This document shows positions 52,862-64,000 of a DNA stretch of 64,000 nucleotides, one piece after another. Below the pieces are notes generated by a model. It had not been told where the DNA came from. It saw nothing but the letters and a program-made list of their open reading frames with translations, and did not search any database. Numbering within the stretch: the first letter of the stretch is position 1; every line of letters starts with the position of its first letter. Source of the DNA: Malachius bipustulatus (Eukaryota; Arthropoda; Insecta; Coleoptera; Melyridae); the NCBI GenBank assembly GCA_910589415.1, contig OU342631.1, forward strand, positions 5,518,001 to 5,582,000, written 5' to 3'. The position numbers and the translations under genes were made by a program.

Positions 52862-53493
52862 ACTTTATCTTCCTATCTTTTACACGATATACCTACCTAT
52901 CAAATTAATTAAGGTTACATAAAATCTTGATAAATTTTCTTTGAATGTTACTTATGTTCTAAATTAAATAAACGTTCAGGATTTTTTTCAGAAATACAGA
53001 ACTTATATCACAAGGCAATTTTTGTCGTGAGTATGACAACTGTGTGACTTCGGTTGGCTTGGAGCGACCCGATTGTGAGCGAAAAGGAACCGATTCGATT
53101 GCAAATGCTCCTCTGCCATTGGATAGCTTGACCAGTGCGTTAATGAAAATTTGTATCTTATTATCTTAATGAGAGCCATTAAAGCACTGGTGATTGATAT
53201 TTAATATGCATATTAAAGGTTAGGAGTAGAAAAAAAATTATTATTAATATAGGTACCTACTCCGGGTTTTTTATAAATAAGCCGTAAAAATATATTTTTA
53301 AGTCGTCGAATTCATACACCGATGCTGAATACTCCAATCGCCGAGGAGATAACGCTCCCCGATAACGGCCGCAATCGCATGTAAATTGATTAATTCAAAA
53401 AGAGAAAAACAATGTTTATCGCTAGCTTGGCTTCGAATCTTTTAAAAATTAAATATAAAAATTTAGAATACGGCCACGGTAGGGAAACGTGCA
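52862..53493. other. No gene recognised
   Basis: The tract at 53020-53130 is less AT-rich, but no frame or signal was identified. It may be the upstream flank of the promoter candidate that follows. Confidence 0.4.
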
Positions 53494-53710
53494 TATAAGC
53501 CCGGAACGCGGTAAACCGAGCTCTCTCTTATTCCTTTTGGGTTCCGATCGTGAAGTGACTAAGTTGAAGTATAAGTACAAGTAAGTGTAAGTATAAGTAT
53601 AAGTATAAGTTTTATTATTCCGCTCCGTCCTGGAAAGAGTGACCGGTGAGTGTCAGAAAATTCCGTGTTGTTGTCAGAAAATTGTTGGAAGGCGTTTTCT
53701 CCAGAACAAG
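53494..53710 (+). promoter_or_regulatory. TATA-containing promoter and noncoding first exon candidate
   Basis: TATAAG at 53494-53499 sits in a GC-richer setting (GTGCATATAAGCCCGGAACG), so a start near 53522-53530 would be expected. About 185 bases later ACAAG|GTAGGT is a good splice donor (GT at 53711). The intervening exon contains an (AAGTAT)n microsatellite (about 53567-53610) and a duplicated TGTCAGAAAATT. No protein frame is evident. It is either the 5' exon of a gene running rightwards with no exon recognised in the window, or an LTR promoter. Confidence 0.35.
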
Positions 53711-55377
53711 GTAGGTGAAAATAAGATTGAGTGAGTCGTGATTCAACTGTAACCGTTTATCGTGACGTTATTTATTCCCGTCCCTCACCCGAAACTAGAT
53801 TAGCGACGCGCGAGATATATTAGACCTGTTAGGTTACCACTGAGCTGACCCTGTCGTGGATTAATAGAAGTCATTGGTCCCTTATCCGAGTCTTTTTTTT
53901 TTCTTTTTTTGAATCTTATTTATTTTAAGTCATTTCATTTGAGGCCTTTTTCTTTACGTTCCCAATGTTTGTAAGTTTATGTCAAGCGATTTTCGCTGGA
54001 GTGTAGGAATCGGAAATTCTAAAGCAATCGAGTAATTATTATTGTGTTCGCGTAATTTATGAACGATAGTTTGCATCAAGAGAAAACACTCAAGTAAATT
54101 TATGAACGATTTTGCGCGATAATTGCACTCCAATATGTGACACAGGAACGTCCTTCATGAACGCATCCATGGGTACAAGTTTTTAAATGGGTAAATTTTT
54201 AAGGAAACATATCACAAGCTAAGTGATATAAATCTGGAGTAAATAAATATAGGTAGGGAACATAAACAGGTTAAATAAGCTTAGAGCCACTTATCAAGTA
54301 GGGAATAAAGATTAAATTTTTATCTCAAAAAATTTAGGTAAAAATCGTGGTGACATATCTAATGTTTGTACCTACAGTATGAAATGCGGAATTGTTGTAT
54401 GGAGGACTGGTGATTATATAACCTACGCAAAGAGATGCAATTCCCGTTAACATGTGCTCTAAATAGAGGTTGGGAAGTTTGACTGTTTAGAGCAACTGAT
54501 AGACGTCTTAGATCAAATGAATTCTCGTCTGATAAACGTCTCCTGCCAGTTAACTAAGGCAACCACCGAGAATAATAGTGCCGTCGAGTGTACTCATGCA
54601 TTTTCCATATTCCTGTCGAAATCTATTTCTGAATATCACATACATTGCGTTGTAACATAATTGACAGAAATTTAAAAATAAACAGTGTTAATCAACTGAT
54701 ACAACGTGTGCATTGAACATTTACGTAAAGGGTGACAGTGTTAATGTTATTTTCCGTAACCAAATTATGAGATTCACATAAGGTAAAAATTCCATAACCC
54801 TATATGAGGGTTCCCATTTAATCAAGTCATGCCCGAGAGAAATAATTCGATCGAGCAATATAAAACTGAAACTGGAATAAATTCGCTAAAATTAAAACAT
54901 AAATGCTAAACATTTAAGTAATTTGTTACTAGTAGGTATGAATCTCCGTATAAAAGAAAGTCATGATAAATTTTCTACATACACAAACCTGTTCTGTAGG
55001 ATGATCTTCACCAATTTTTATGGGGGGGGGGGGGGGGGGGTGATTTACGAAAACAACAAAATGGCGGTCATTTTTTCTAAAAAAAAAACTGCTTCTAATA
55101 TAATTTTTCTGCTATATCTCAAAAACTAATAAAACTAGAGAAAAATATTGAACAGAAAAATGTTCCCTGTAAAATTATCTGAAATTTTGTGTATAATGCT
55201 TTAAGCGATAAAAACAACGGTTTGGGAGAAAAATTTGTCAGAAAACCTGTCTATTTAGTCGAAGATCTGGGATTAGAAATATATCCTACCCTCATCTGTT
55301 ATTAAATTATGACAAAGATCAAATACGTTGGATAGATTTATGAATCGCAAATGGGTTGCCTAGCTAAATAGCGTACC
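53711..55377. other. No gene recognised
   Basis: If 53494-53710 is an exon, this would be intronic. A run of 19 G residues lies at 55022-55040. No downstream exon was identified. Confidence 0.4.
55022..55040 (+). repeat. G19 homopolymer
   Basis: Nineteen consecutive guanines in AT-rich DNA. Length in the read data may be uncertain. A shorter G11 run is at 7395-7405. Confidence 0.95.
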
Positions 55378-55932
55378 GAACCGAGATATTCACATCTGAA
55401 GATGGATTTTTTTCTCTCATGACAGTCAGGAATTTATTTTTAAATATTGTCCTCCCTATTTATTTAAGAGAGAAATGATAAATTAAATCATTTGTTAAGA
55501 TCAAAAAGCTGTTTCTGTTGCTGATGCAGTTACATTTTCAGTCTGCTGAGTAATTTTCCAGAATATCTGGAAAAAGTGTAATTTTTGTAATAGACTTGGC
55601 TGTGACTTTAAAATTTGATATTTTTTAATAATAATTGTTGACGTTTTTGTTTGTTGTAATTTTTATTGTTAAAGTAATCTCAAAGTATGCAATTATTACG
55701 AAAATGGTAACGCACAAAAAAACTTTTTCCTGTTTTTATCGAAAATGCCTCAACAGACCTAAAATGTAACTGCAGCATCAGAGGCAGCTTTTCAATCTTA
55801 ACAAAAATGATCTATCTAATATTTCTCTCTAAAAACAATTATTACTTAATTACGGCGGTCAACATTTAAAAATAAATTCGTGACTCTTCATGAAAAAAAA
55901 AAACCCATCTCAAGAGGTGAATATCTCGGTTA
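55378..55932. mobile_element. Palindromic element with AACCGAGATATTCAC ends
   Basis: The left end AACCGAGATATTCACATCTG pairs with CTCAAGAGGTGAATATCTCGGTT on the right. Pairing continues through ATGACAGTCAGGAATTTATT and AGCTGTTTCTGTTGCTGATG with CATCAGAGGCAGCTTTTC. It is moderately diverged. A partial copy lies at 4915-5300. Confidence 0.75.
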
Positions 55933-56599
55933 TGGTAATGGAGATTCATTGTTGCCGTTGATAAATTCAAAAATAAATTTTCTATAAATTTCCAAAAATT
56001 TTTTTTTTTTTAATTTGCAATTTAAAATCAGTAATTACCGGAAATATTTTCAATTACGTTTGTGCAACTGGCCCAAGGTGTTTTGCAGTTGAACTATCCC
56101 AAAAAAATTTCGACTTATTTTGAAAATTCACACAAATTTTAGTTAGCACATTATTAAAATGGCGGAGTTAAAAAAATATTAGGTATTGTAATTTGTCTAC
56201 GATTTCGAATTTTCGATTCTGAAACTCCTCTTTCAAGCTTCAGGCATCACATTATTACCTTAACCTTTGTGAGCCTTATGGAGGATTTCTTTCAAAATTT
56301 TCTAAAAATAAGTGGTTTGTACAGGATTTCCCTTCAAATTTCTAAAAAAAAAAAAACAATTTTTGTAACTGGAGAACTAACAGTGTATCGTTCGTTTCTC
56401 CATTAATTATTATTTTAAATTCTTCTTTTTTAATTTTATTTCGCAAATCTAGTTTCGAAATAGAAAAGGAAATTATAGAATGATAATATGTTTACTTTAA
56501 ATTCAGGTCGAGACTCATAAAGTAGTATTTGCGTTGCTGGAAGTTTCGAAGAACAGCTTATTCCGAGTATTTTTTTCTTATTTCGATAATTTCCTGTCA
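55933..56599. other. No gene recognised
   Basis: AT-rich sequence; nothing recognised. Confidence 0.45.
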
Positions 56600-56866
56600 G
56601 GTGTTACATTTGATGTCCTTAAGCGACCAGAGGCTGGTGGAAGAAGGCATCAGGCCGTGTATCAGTAGATGTTGCCGGTTGGTGTGATAGTTGTGATTCG
56701 TATAGAAAATGCAATTAAGTCCATCAGATATGCTGGTGGAGCGAGTTTAGGAAATGTTCGGCTGCTCGTCCAATCGGCAACACGGTGGAGAGTGACCTGT
56801 GTCAGTGCAGAGATCGGTGTTAGAGGAAGGAGAGAAGGGTTTTTCGTGAAGTGAATAGATATCAAT
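56600..56866. other. GC-richer island, possibly exonic
   Basis: About 250 bases of balanced composition hold opposing frames of about 60 codons (56669-56854 plus; 56662-56865 minus). Neither is recognisable, and they overlap almost completely, so at most one could be real. No convincing start, acceptor or donor decides between them. Confidence 0.2.
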
Positions 56867-57166
56867 ATCTCTCAATAGACTCAATATCAATATTGAGGTG
56901 TTCCTTTCATCTATATAAAAATGAATCTTTGAGAGTTCTGTTTTTAAACGATAGAAATTTAAATATTGGGGAAATACATTTTACTATACCTATTTTACAC
57001 GGTAAAGAATTGAACAAAGAAGTTTTCTCACTTGACAATCTAAGTAGGTATACATGGTATACGCCACGGGATATTATGGCTAATATTATGACCCTTGGTT
57101 TTAAGAAAATGTTGTTTTTGGATAGAATAGAGACCAAAGGCACATTTTAAAATTATATTCATAATG

Positions 57167-58303
57167 TACATAGTGTCCCAATAATCAAACTTATATTTTT
57201 TTAAATGTCTCCTGTGTTTTTGCGTTTTTAGACAGTCTAAAACAAAAATAAAAATGGCTATCACAGTTGGATTGAGTAGTTTCTGAGTTATAGACAAGTG
57301 AAAATAGCAGTTTTCAAAGTTCATGGCAGTGTAGGTACACGAAAATAGCTCAAGATGAAGGAAAACGGCTTACATGTCCCTATCTTAACTGTTTATGTTC
57401 TATTCCATGACAGAAATATTTCAACTGTTTTATTTTAGTGACACCCTGAGAAATCTCAGATTTTTTCAGATTTTTTTATCACCTTGTATAATAATTTCAT
57501 CTACATCATAGGATTGTACAGGATGTCCCAACACTAGTGTCCACCCCAAAACTAACGACTAATTACAAAGATATCAATTTTAAATTTTCAGAAATTATGT
57601 ATAATTAGCAAAATGAAAGAGTCCAGGGGTGCTCTTTTCTTTTGCTATTTGCAAATGCCAGTCCTATGTAAACCGACAGTCACTTCTTTGTTGTCGTTTA
57701 TGATGGCTGTTATTTACAATCTCCGAATTGGACTCATAAATTATCCTGTCACTTTTGAGGTTTTTCTTGATTTTCAAAGCTAATTAACGAGATAATTTGA
57801 TTTTTTTCTGAAATCTTGTATATTATCTATCGCACTTCTTGCGTTTTGATCGCGAAAAAACGAAAAATTTCAACGAATTAACGAACACGAAAATGATTAA
57901 CGGAAGCGTGACGCTAATTATTTGCACTTTCGAACCAAACAACCCCATCACTTTATAGCTCTATATGGTTCGCGTATTTCCTGAAAATTTCAAATTGATA
58001 TCTTCGTAATTAGTCGTCATTTTTGGGGTGGACACTAGTGTTGGGACATCTTGTACATAAAAAATTAAAATCGAGTCATATACCTAATCCGTTTTCCTGC
58101 ATCTTGAGCCGTTTCCCTTTCACACTGCCATGAACTTTGAAAATTGCAATTTTCACTTGCTCTCGAAAACTACTCAATTTATTAAACTCCAACTGTTAGA
58201 ACTATTCTGATTTTTTGTTCTCAGACAATCTTAAAATGCCATATTTAAAATGCATGCTATTTAAAAAACAAAACTTTGATATGTTACATATTTTTGGGAC
58301 CTT
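57167..58303. mobile_element. Modular palindrome interrupted by another palindrome
   Basis: The left arm (57167-57516) contains TTTAGACAGTCTAAAACAAA, AGTTTCTGAGTTATAGACAA, AAGTTCATGGCAGTGTAGG and CGGCTTACATGTCCCTATCT. The right arm (58056-58303) holds the inverted counterparts (TCTTGAGCCGTTTCCCTTTC, ACTGCCATGAACTTTGAAAA, TGTTCTCAGACAATCTTAAA). The core matches the other modular palindromes, most closely 45244-46784. Between the arms sits the 57517-58055 element, so the centre is displaced. Confidence 0.78.
57517..58055. mobile_element. Nested palindromic MITE
   Basis: Ends TACAGGATGTCCCAACACTA and TAGTGTTGGGACATCTTGTA. The arms continue GTGTCCACCCC / GGGGTGGACAC, AACTAACGACTAATTACAAA and GATATCAATTTTAAATTTTC with inverted partners. 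The same terminal sequence starts the fragment at 45573. TA at both edges fits the mariner-type target. Confidence 0.88.
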
Positions 58304-60289
58304 CTAATGTAATTTTAAGATGTATGTACCTTTAACGGGTCTCTATCCACTCCAAAAAAAAATTCAAAGTCAAGGGACATAGCCATAATCTTCCGTAGCT
58401 TATACCTTATATAACCCTCTAAACTTAACAGAAAAAATATAATATGATTAATATGGGACACGATAATCCCATAGATGTGGCCATCTTGTGTGTTGGATAA
58501 GAAACGGGATTATATTATTTTCAAGCTATTCAAGTCACTACCTACATAAAATTTATGAAAAAATTAGAGCTGTCTACACAGATTATTTTATTTCATCAAA
58601 AGCAATTAATTCACGCAGTATCTTAGACCGGGCAGCATTGGACGGATCTCGGGCCCATCAGGAAATCCATATCCTTACACATTGAGGCTTTTTGTTCCCG
58701 AGCGCCACTCGTGCAGCACTCAGCACTTGGTCCTGTTCTTGAATCGGGCAAGCTATGCATCATTCCGGATAGCTGTGCCCTACTCCACTTGTCTCTACAT
58801 CTCCATTCCATGACATTATGTCCTTTTTGTGAGCTTCATAAGCATTGATTTTCCTCTCTTTCTGAACCCGAATATATGGCAACTTGACGACATTTTAACG
58901 ACTCGATAATTGGACCATTTCAAGCTCACTTTTTGAATCCCGATTTGAGAGATAGAGTTACCGAGTCGTGTTTATGATAGCTATAATACCTGCCCCTTTT
59001 ATTGAATTTAACTTCATATCATCGGAATTCAGTTACGATTTCTGAAATAACTTTTCTGTAGGTAATAATTATGCGCGTATTTCCTCTAAATTCCCAGAGC
59101 CAACACGGTCTTCTTTATAGGGTAAAAGTTTATTAGTAGTTTCTTTCTGGAATAACGGTGTCTGAGTAAAAAATACTTATTAACCATGAACTTTAATATT
59201 TAAAAAAATTAAGTCTAACTGAGTATACACTGTGTTGCATAGGAGGTATACCTTATATTTTATTTAGATGGATTCCAAGCAAGTCAAAATTCTAGGGGAA
59301 CGATTGGCAACAATAAGACTGATTAGGTTGGTTATAGTGATAATTGTTACTAAAGAATAGTCACTAGAATATTTCCTAAACTTCTAGTAGGTTTAGAAGT
59401 AAAATAATTTACTTCTAAAACTAACTTTTTTTTAATTCTGAGTTATTTAAGCTACTAGCTATCTGGCAAGCTAACAAATTAAAAAATTCAAATAAACAGT
59501 GTGTGTAAATTAATTTAGTAACTCAGTAATACCAAATCACTTGAAAATTTTCAATCATTTAAAATCAGCCGGTATTTGTTGTCGAAGTTATTAGTAATTC
59601 ATTAAAACAGAATGATTATCTCAGTGAATAAACTTGTTGATTTTTTGACAGTTTTCTCGGAAACAGGTCATTTTATCTTGATAGACTAAGACCTTTTGCG
59701 ACTATTTCTTCATGTTCTTCAATTGTACATATTCAAAAATTCAGAAAAAAATATTACGAAAAAAGTTATAGGCCTTTTTTGAAGGTCAAGAGAAGTTAAG
59801 GCTTCTTGATTTCGAGGGATTCAAGTCTAATTTGGACCAACGATGCAAGGGAACATCAGTGGCAAGTAGTCTGTCAAATTTGAAGAAAATCAGTAGGTAC
59901 CCTAGAAAAAGTTATATAAAAATATTGATTAAAAAAAATACCTTTGAAGGCTTATAACTTCCTTATTTGTGAGCTTTCAAAAAAAAAATGGTACTTTTGG
60001 TCATATTTTTTTCAAGTAGAATCGCCCCCTTAGTTTTTTGCGCATAATTTCCGGACAGCCTGTAGAATATGAAACAGATGACAAGAAGCTTTCCAAAGGC
60101 TTATAACTTGCAGCGAACCAGGTTATTGGATGACATAGAAAGTCACAGTCTACTGATGGGTATGCCCTCGAACATAATGCCTAAGATAATCATGAACCGT
60201 CTGCTTATAAGGTCCTTCTTCCTAGAAGATATGTGTGGGAGAACAATAAAAATGAACTCCCGAATGCAGATTTCAGTTGATTCACCGAT
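58304..60289. other. No gene recognised
   Basis: A GC-richer stretch at 58620-58815 has small opposing frames that I cannot identify. An isolated GGACAGCCTGTAG at 60053-60065 resembles a lone element end. Confidence 0.4.
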
Positions 60290-61366
60290 GAACTCCAGAC
60301 ATCCATAGGAGCTGGAGCTGGGTTGTGTAGCGCTGGATCGAAGAATACAGCCTTCTCGAGCCTGGGCCTTCATGCAACCACTTTTTAGGCCGAAATCTAT
60401 GCCATAGAGCTCTGTGCGTAGTTGGACGAAAAGATGCACTGTCAACGCAGATCAATAAATAAAGATATTTTCGGACAGCCAAGCGGCTCTAAAACATCTT
60501 AGCTCCACCCACTGCAAGTACAAGTTGGTCTGGAACTGTCAACTAACCTTGAATGCTCTAGCAAAGAGCAACGAAGAACTCTGATCTGGATTCCAGGCCA
60601 TGCTGGATATGGAGAGAACGAACTTGCCGAAGCTCTGGCTAGGAAAGGTGCCGAATCCGAGTTCATTGGACCAGAACCAGCATTTGGCATATCACCAGAT
60701 ATTGCCACAACAACAATACGTAACTTGGCTGAGAAGGAAGTCCTCCAGCACTGACAAAACTTACCAAGATTGGACCATCGAAGGCCTTTATAAAGGGTAC
60801 TTCAAAAAAAAAGGACCAAAACTATTGGAGCTTAACAGGAAAGAATTATAAAGCAATGAATGGAGGTCGTATGAGTATAAAGCACATAAAGTGCAATTGC
60901 TAGCCTGTTAAATGGACTCGGAGTATTTCTCCATCGCCCTAACATTTATCTTACTGGCAGTGCCTGAAACTCAATCGAGAGAGCTTCCATCCAAACAACA
61001 ACAGAGCCTCCAGAGTACCAGAACAAACACAGACACGTGTTTCGCCCTATTGGGGCTGATCAGTGTGCTGCATGTGGAGTCTTAGCAGGAAAGAACTAAA
61101 AGCCCTAATAAATAGGCCTATTACTGACACTGCAAGCTGAATCATCATCTGCAAGGGATGGGCTTTGCGATCAACGCTGAATGCAGCCTGTGCTTGAAGG
61201 ATGATGAAACAGCTAAACACGTCCTATGTGTGAGTGTCCCGCTTTGGGAAAGACTAGATTACTTCGGGAGATACTTTCTCACCCCGGAGGACCTGGATAC
61301 ATTAACAACAGTTAAGATGGTCAGCTTATCTAATCCTACAAAGAATCTGTCTCATTATTTCTACTA
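60290..61366 (+). pseudogene. LINE RNase H domain and 3' end, same family (copy 3)
   Basis: Plus-strand pieces in order: GAGLCSAGSKNTAFSSLGLH and AEIYAIELC (RNase H first strands and catalytic Glu), IKIFSDSQAALKHLSS (catalytic Asp in SDSQAA), LIWIPGHAGYGENELAEALA with RKGAESEFIGPEPAFGIS (last RNase H motif and the GPEP linker), then after a diverged stretch CKLNHHLQGMGFAINAECSL with CLKDDETAKHVLCVSVP (zinc knuckle), ending at TAA 61365-61367. It shares the ARKGA...GPEPxFG signature with the two minus-strand copies near 40-41.7 kb. Multiple stops and frameshifts. A ribozyme-like motif (61028-61067) lies between RNase H and the knuckle. Confidence 0.88.
61028..61067 (-). ncRNA. Hammerhead-like motif with one core change
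   Basis: The minus strand reads CACA, CTGATCA, stem II GCCC/GGGC with a CAATA loop, GAAA, stem III ACAC/GTGT with C (GTGTC), and TGTG pairing with CACA as stem I. All three helices are present. The core has C instead of the invariant G (CTGATCA for CTGANGA), which should abolish cleavage. Confidence 0.45.
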
Positions 61367-61529
61367 ATTTATTTGATGAACGAACTAAAATTTCTTAACA
61401 ATAATTATATTATTTGTACTGGAAACACACTTGTTTATCTATAACAACACTCAAAATTTCAAGATCAGATGAAAAATATGTTAAAACAATAATAGTGTAT
61501 TATTATATGAGTGATTAGGAAGCCTTATA

Positions 61530-61591
61530 ATTCACGAGATGATGATAATGCCTGGAGCTTTAGCGAGTGTCATTGTCATCATCGAGTGAAT
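61530..61591. repeat. Short strong hairpin
   Basis: ATTCACGAGATGATGATAATG pairs with CATTGTCATCATCGAGTGAAT around a 20-nt loop, with two differences. The size suits a microRNA precursor, but no seed or conservation evidence exists. It could equally be a transposon end. Confidence 0.55.
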
Positions 61592-62760
61592 AATAGCCAT
61601 AATCGCGAATGTAATACTATTGTTCTTCTAACCGTTTATATAATAAAAAACAAATTTTAATCAAATTATTTTTTAATTTATTGTACTGCTTGGAACAACT
61701 TCCGGTATCGAGTACGGACTGCGCACGCGTGGATTCTAAGAAATGTCATTTATCATTCCTATTCACAGCTTCGCTATATGTTTATCAAATATACAGCTTT
61801 TGATTGGTCTCCGAGCAGGTATTATGAATTGCTAGTAACTGTGATTGGACAAGAGGTATCATGAATTATAATTCAATTCCTAAAAATAATTACCTTCATG
61901 ATAATTCATCCAGGAAGCTCTAAAACTGAAAAATTATTCAATCAGAGTATAGAAAAATATTTTTGTAGCATACAAAAATATGTTGCATGCATGGATCAAT
62001 TCATTTCTCTCAGTATAGGAAACCGCATAGTATCCTAGGAAACAGTGGTAGTTTCCAATAAGGGATTTGTATTTTTGAGAGGATGTCATTTATTTTCCAA
62101 GTATTGTTGAAGTTATTCTTTTCACGTATTCCCTATGTGAACTTTTCTATGAAACACGGTGTATTATAGACTGTGATCAAATACACGTGATTTTACATGT
62201 GCATAAAGATAAAAATACAGATGCCGTTTGAGATGTAATGAAAAATTAGATAATAAAGAAAATACGGAATTTCCAGTGAATTCTAAGAAAGCAATCATAT
62301 TTCCATTAATATTACGAAGGAATTTAATACCAATCTCTCACTTGGAATGTTAATTCTGTCACAACGAAATTCCTATTTCTAGTAGAGTATTATAGTTGCC
62401 TAGGATATTTAAAGGAAATAAGTATCTAGCAAACTACAATGCATATGAGGAAAATTTCTCAGAATTTCGTATAAGAACGCATCTCCTTTGCGAATCTTAA
62501 AAAAATTACTCACCTGCAGAATCAACCATGGTAACCCGTGCATATAGAACTGCGACCGCAACTCTTGAAATTTTATTAAAATTTGCATCCCAAGTATTTC
62601 GCCGTATGTCCTCGATTTAATTTTTTTAGTAGTAGCCAATTCGCCCATAATTATATGTAGAACTTCTATAGAAAGCTTAATACAAATGCCTAAGTTGAAT
62701 AAAATAAGGATTTTTAAGGCAATGTAAGGGCTTAAGGCCATATATCATGTGACAACTTTT
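61592..62760. other. No gene recognised
   Basis: AT-rich sequence. A 110-codon minus frame (62409-62741) has hydrophobic stretches but no recognisable family and AT-biased codons, and is not supported as a gene. Confidence 0.4.
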
Positions 62761-63252
62761 CCAAACTGGACATAGGGGAATAACATGGGAAATCACATAA
62801 TTGCAGTTTGTCGTTCACCAGTTTCATCTACAAAAATTGCAATGGTGTCTATCGAAAGTCTAATTTATTTCGATGTCTAATTGGATAATGGTGTCTAATT
62901 TATACCTCTTTTTTAATTATTGAAAAAAAATATTATGTTTTCAAAATAAAGCATACTTAGGTATCGGTAACCATGACATGCGAAATTCGAACAATTATTT
63001 ATTATTTTTATTGTCTTGGAATTGGATTTGACGATAACAAAATTATTCAAATTTGGCATGTCATGCTACTGATATGTTTTCTTTTGAAAATATGTAATTT
63101 TTTTTCAATATATCAATTTGGTAGCAGCGCGTTCAGGAAAGAATGCCCTTTCGATAGACACCATTATCGTTCTTGTAAATGAAACGGGTGAGCGACAAAC
63201 CGCAATTAGGTATGTGATTTCCCATGTTATTCCGCTAAGCCCCACTTTGCGA
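62761..63252. mobile_element. Palindromic element
   Basis: GGGGAATAACATGGGAAATC on the left pairs with GATTTCCCATGTTATTCCGC on the right. The arms continue through TTGCAGTTTGTCGTTCACCA / AGCGACAAACCGCAATTAG and AATGGTGTCTATCGAAAG / CTTTCGATAGACACCATT. A TACC insertion distinguishes the right arm. The exact outer ends are uncertain. Confidence 0.8.
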
Positions 63253-63333
63253 AAATTTAAGCAGCGCGCCGTGATTAATATTAAAGAAAATGATATTAAT
63301 TAAATTATAATTTCAATAATTTTATTCATTTAC

Positions 63334-63380
63334 ATATGTCTGAAGATGCTACTTTAAAAGTAGCAAAACACATGTAGCAT
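63334..63380 (+). ncRNA. Degenerate hammerhead-like motif
   Basis: CTGAAGA (63340-63346) is followed by a perfect nine-pair stem II, TGCTACTTT / AAAGTAGCA, then AAAC in place of GAAAC. ATGT and ACAT flank it as a possible stem I. It is a relative of the minus-strand motif at 38955-39001 and is probably inactive. Confidence 0.3.
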
Positions 63381-63659
63381 ATATAATAATATCCATCAGT
63401 ATACAGTAGAATTTTTAAAACATTAGTATTTCAGTACCACAGATTCTTTAAAAGTGACAGGTTAGAAAACATCGCTGTCAAGTAGTTTGTCTCAGATATC
63501 TAACACCTTCTCGTTTGCGTCTACATGTGTTCCAATATTTTATCCCTGTCAAGTCTTCAAGTTTATCCTATATACCTTCAGCCAACACGGTATTACATTC
63601 TTATTTTTTTAATAAAGACTTCTAGGGAGAAGCGCGTGAAAGAATTTCATTTTGAAACT

Positions 63660-64000
63660 GAAATTTATTATTTTATTTTATTTTTTTTATGCATTTATTG
63701 TCCAACAGTATAATACCAATAACAGGACAATTTAAAAGGTACATCATGAACAAGCAACAACAATTGTCGATCGAGAACATTTTTGAAAAAGGACACAAGA
63801 TACAGACTTAAACCTATTCAAAGTCATCAAGTGTATATCACAATCTCTACCAATATCATTGAAGTTACCACACATTGTAAGTATAGGCGATCGTACAAGT
63901 ACATTTGTGTTAGGCTTCGAACAAACTGAAGGTATCAAGAAGTTAACCCCACCCAGCAAATATGAGCAGGGAATTTTATTATTTAGGAGGTTGTACAAAA
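63660..64000 (-). pseudogene. Jockey-type LINE C-terminus, cut by the window edge
   Basis: The minus frame 63744-63998 encodes YNLLNNKIPCSYLLGGVNFL and IPSVCSKPNTNVLVRSPILT then MCGNFNDIGRDCDI. It is the same part of the reverse transcriptase C-terminus as at 17740-17982 (YKLxN...LxxxNFxVPR...TPRTxVxxxSPIxxM). The 3' untranslated region ends in AATAAATGCATAAAA and an A/T-rich tail at about 63660-63690. The frame is open to the window edge, so more of the element lies to the right. Confidence 0.78.

Noticed and set aside
63118..63303. 61-codon frame resembling a conserved peptide
   Set aside because: It lies in the right arm of a palindrome and its left-arm counterpart is out of frame.

Overview
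This is an AT-rich insect genomic window, most likely from a beetle. The evidence is the repeat content: palindromic MITEs with TACAGGGTG ends, decayed mariner-like transposases, jockey- and I-type LINEs, Ty3/gypsy pol fragments, a TTAA-flanked piggyBac-type MITE and tRNA-derived SINE heads. No bacterial genes, operons, CRISPR arrays or rRNA genes are visible. No recognisable host gene fixes the species, so the order is inference.

The window is dominated by mobile DNA. The commonest class is palindromic TA-flanked elements with outward TACAGGGTG-type ends (3401, 5679, 7303, 12635, 14095, 15070, 20071, 21434, 23813, 29702, 34439, 45244, 48140, 57167, 57517). Two of them still carry pieces of mariner-like transposase: a C-terminus at 14276-14425 and an N-terminus at 21737-21850. 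This ties the class to Tc1/mariner. Five members (20071, 23813, 29702, 45244, 57167) share one inner core of about 100 bp but have different outer ends, so they form a modular head-to-head family.

Layout. 1-9.4 kb: palindromes, a perfect 145-bp tandem duplication and an inverted repeat array, with a possible noncoding first exon at the left edge. 9.4-11.2 kb: SINE head and gypsy integrase remnant with its downstream region. 12.6-16.5 kb: nested palindromes, a SINE and a piggyBac-type MITE. 17.1-22.1 kb: mariner-like transposase pseudogenes, one split by a jockey-type LINE. 23.8-31.3 kb: the clearest modular palindrome, a THAP-bearing DNA transposon carrying a LINE, a gypsy pol pseudogene and a retroelement C-terminal module. 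32.4-34.4 kb: the best candidate host gene, a small spliced gene for a predicted tail-anchored protein, with a 1-kb palindromic element between its last two coding segments. 34.4-42 kb: more DNA elements and two LINE 3' ends. 44-49.7 kb: one old LINE (ORF1, endonuclease start, reverse transcriptase on the minus strand) broken by a MADF-bearing DNA transposon, which itself holds a palindrome, and by a second palindrome. 51.8-52.9 kb: a DNA element with 4-bp target duplications and an intact 204-codon ORF. 53.5 kb: a TATA-containing promoter candidate. 55-64 kb: palindromes and LINE 3' ends, one running off the right edge.

Five hammerhead-ribozyme-like motifs (CTGANGA, stem II, GAAA) are scattered through the second half. 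The best, at 37592-37632, shows all three helices. The window therefore reads as a stratified transposon graveyard with perhaps one small host gene, and most open reading frames in it are by-products of palindromes.
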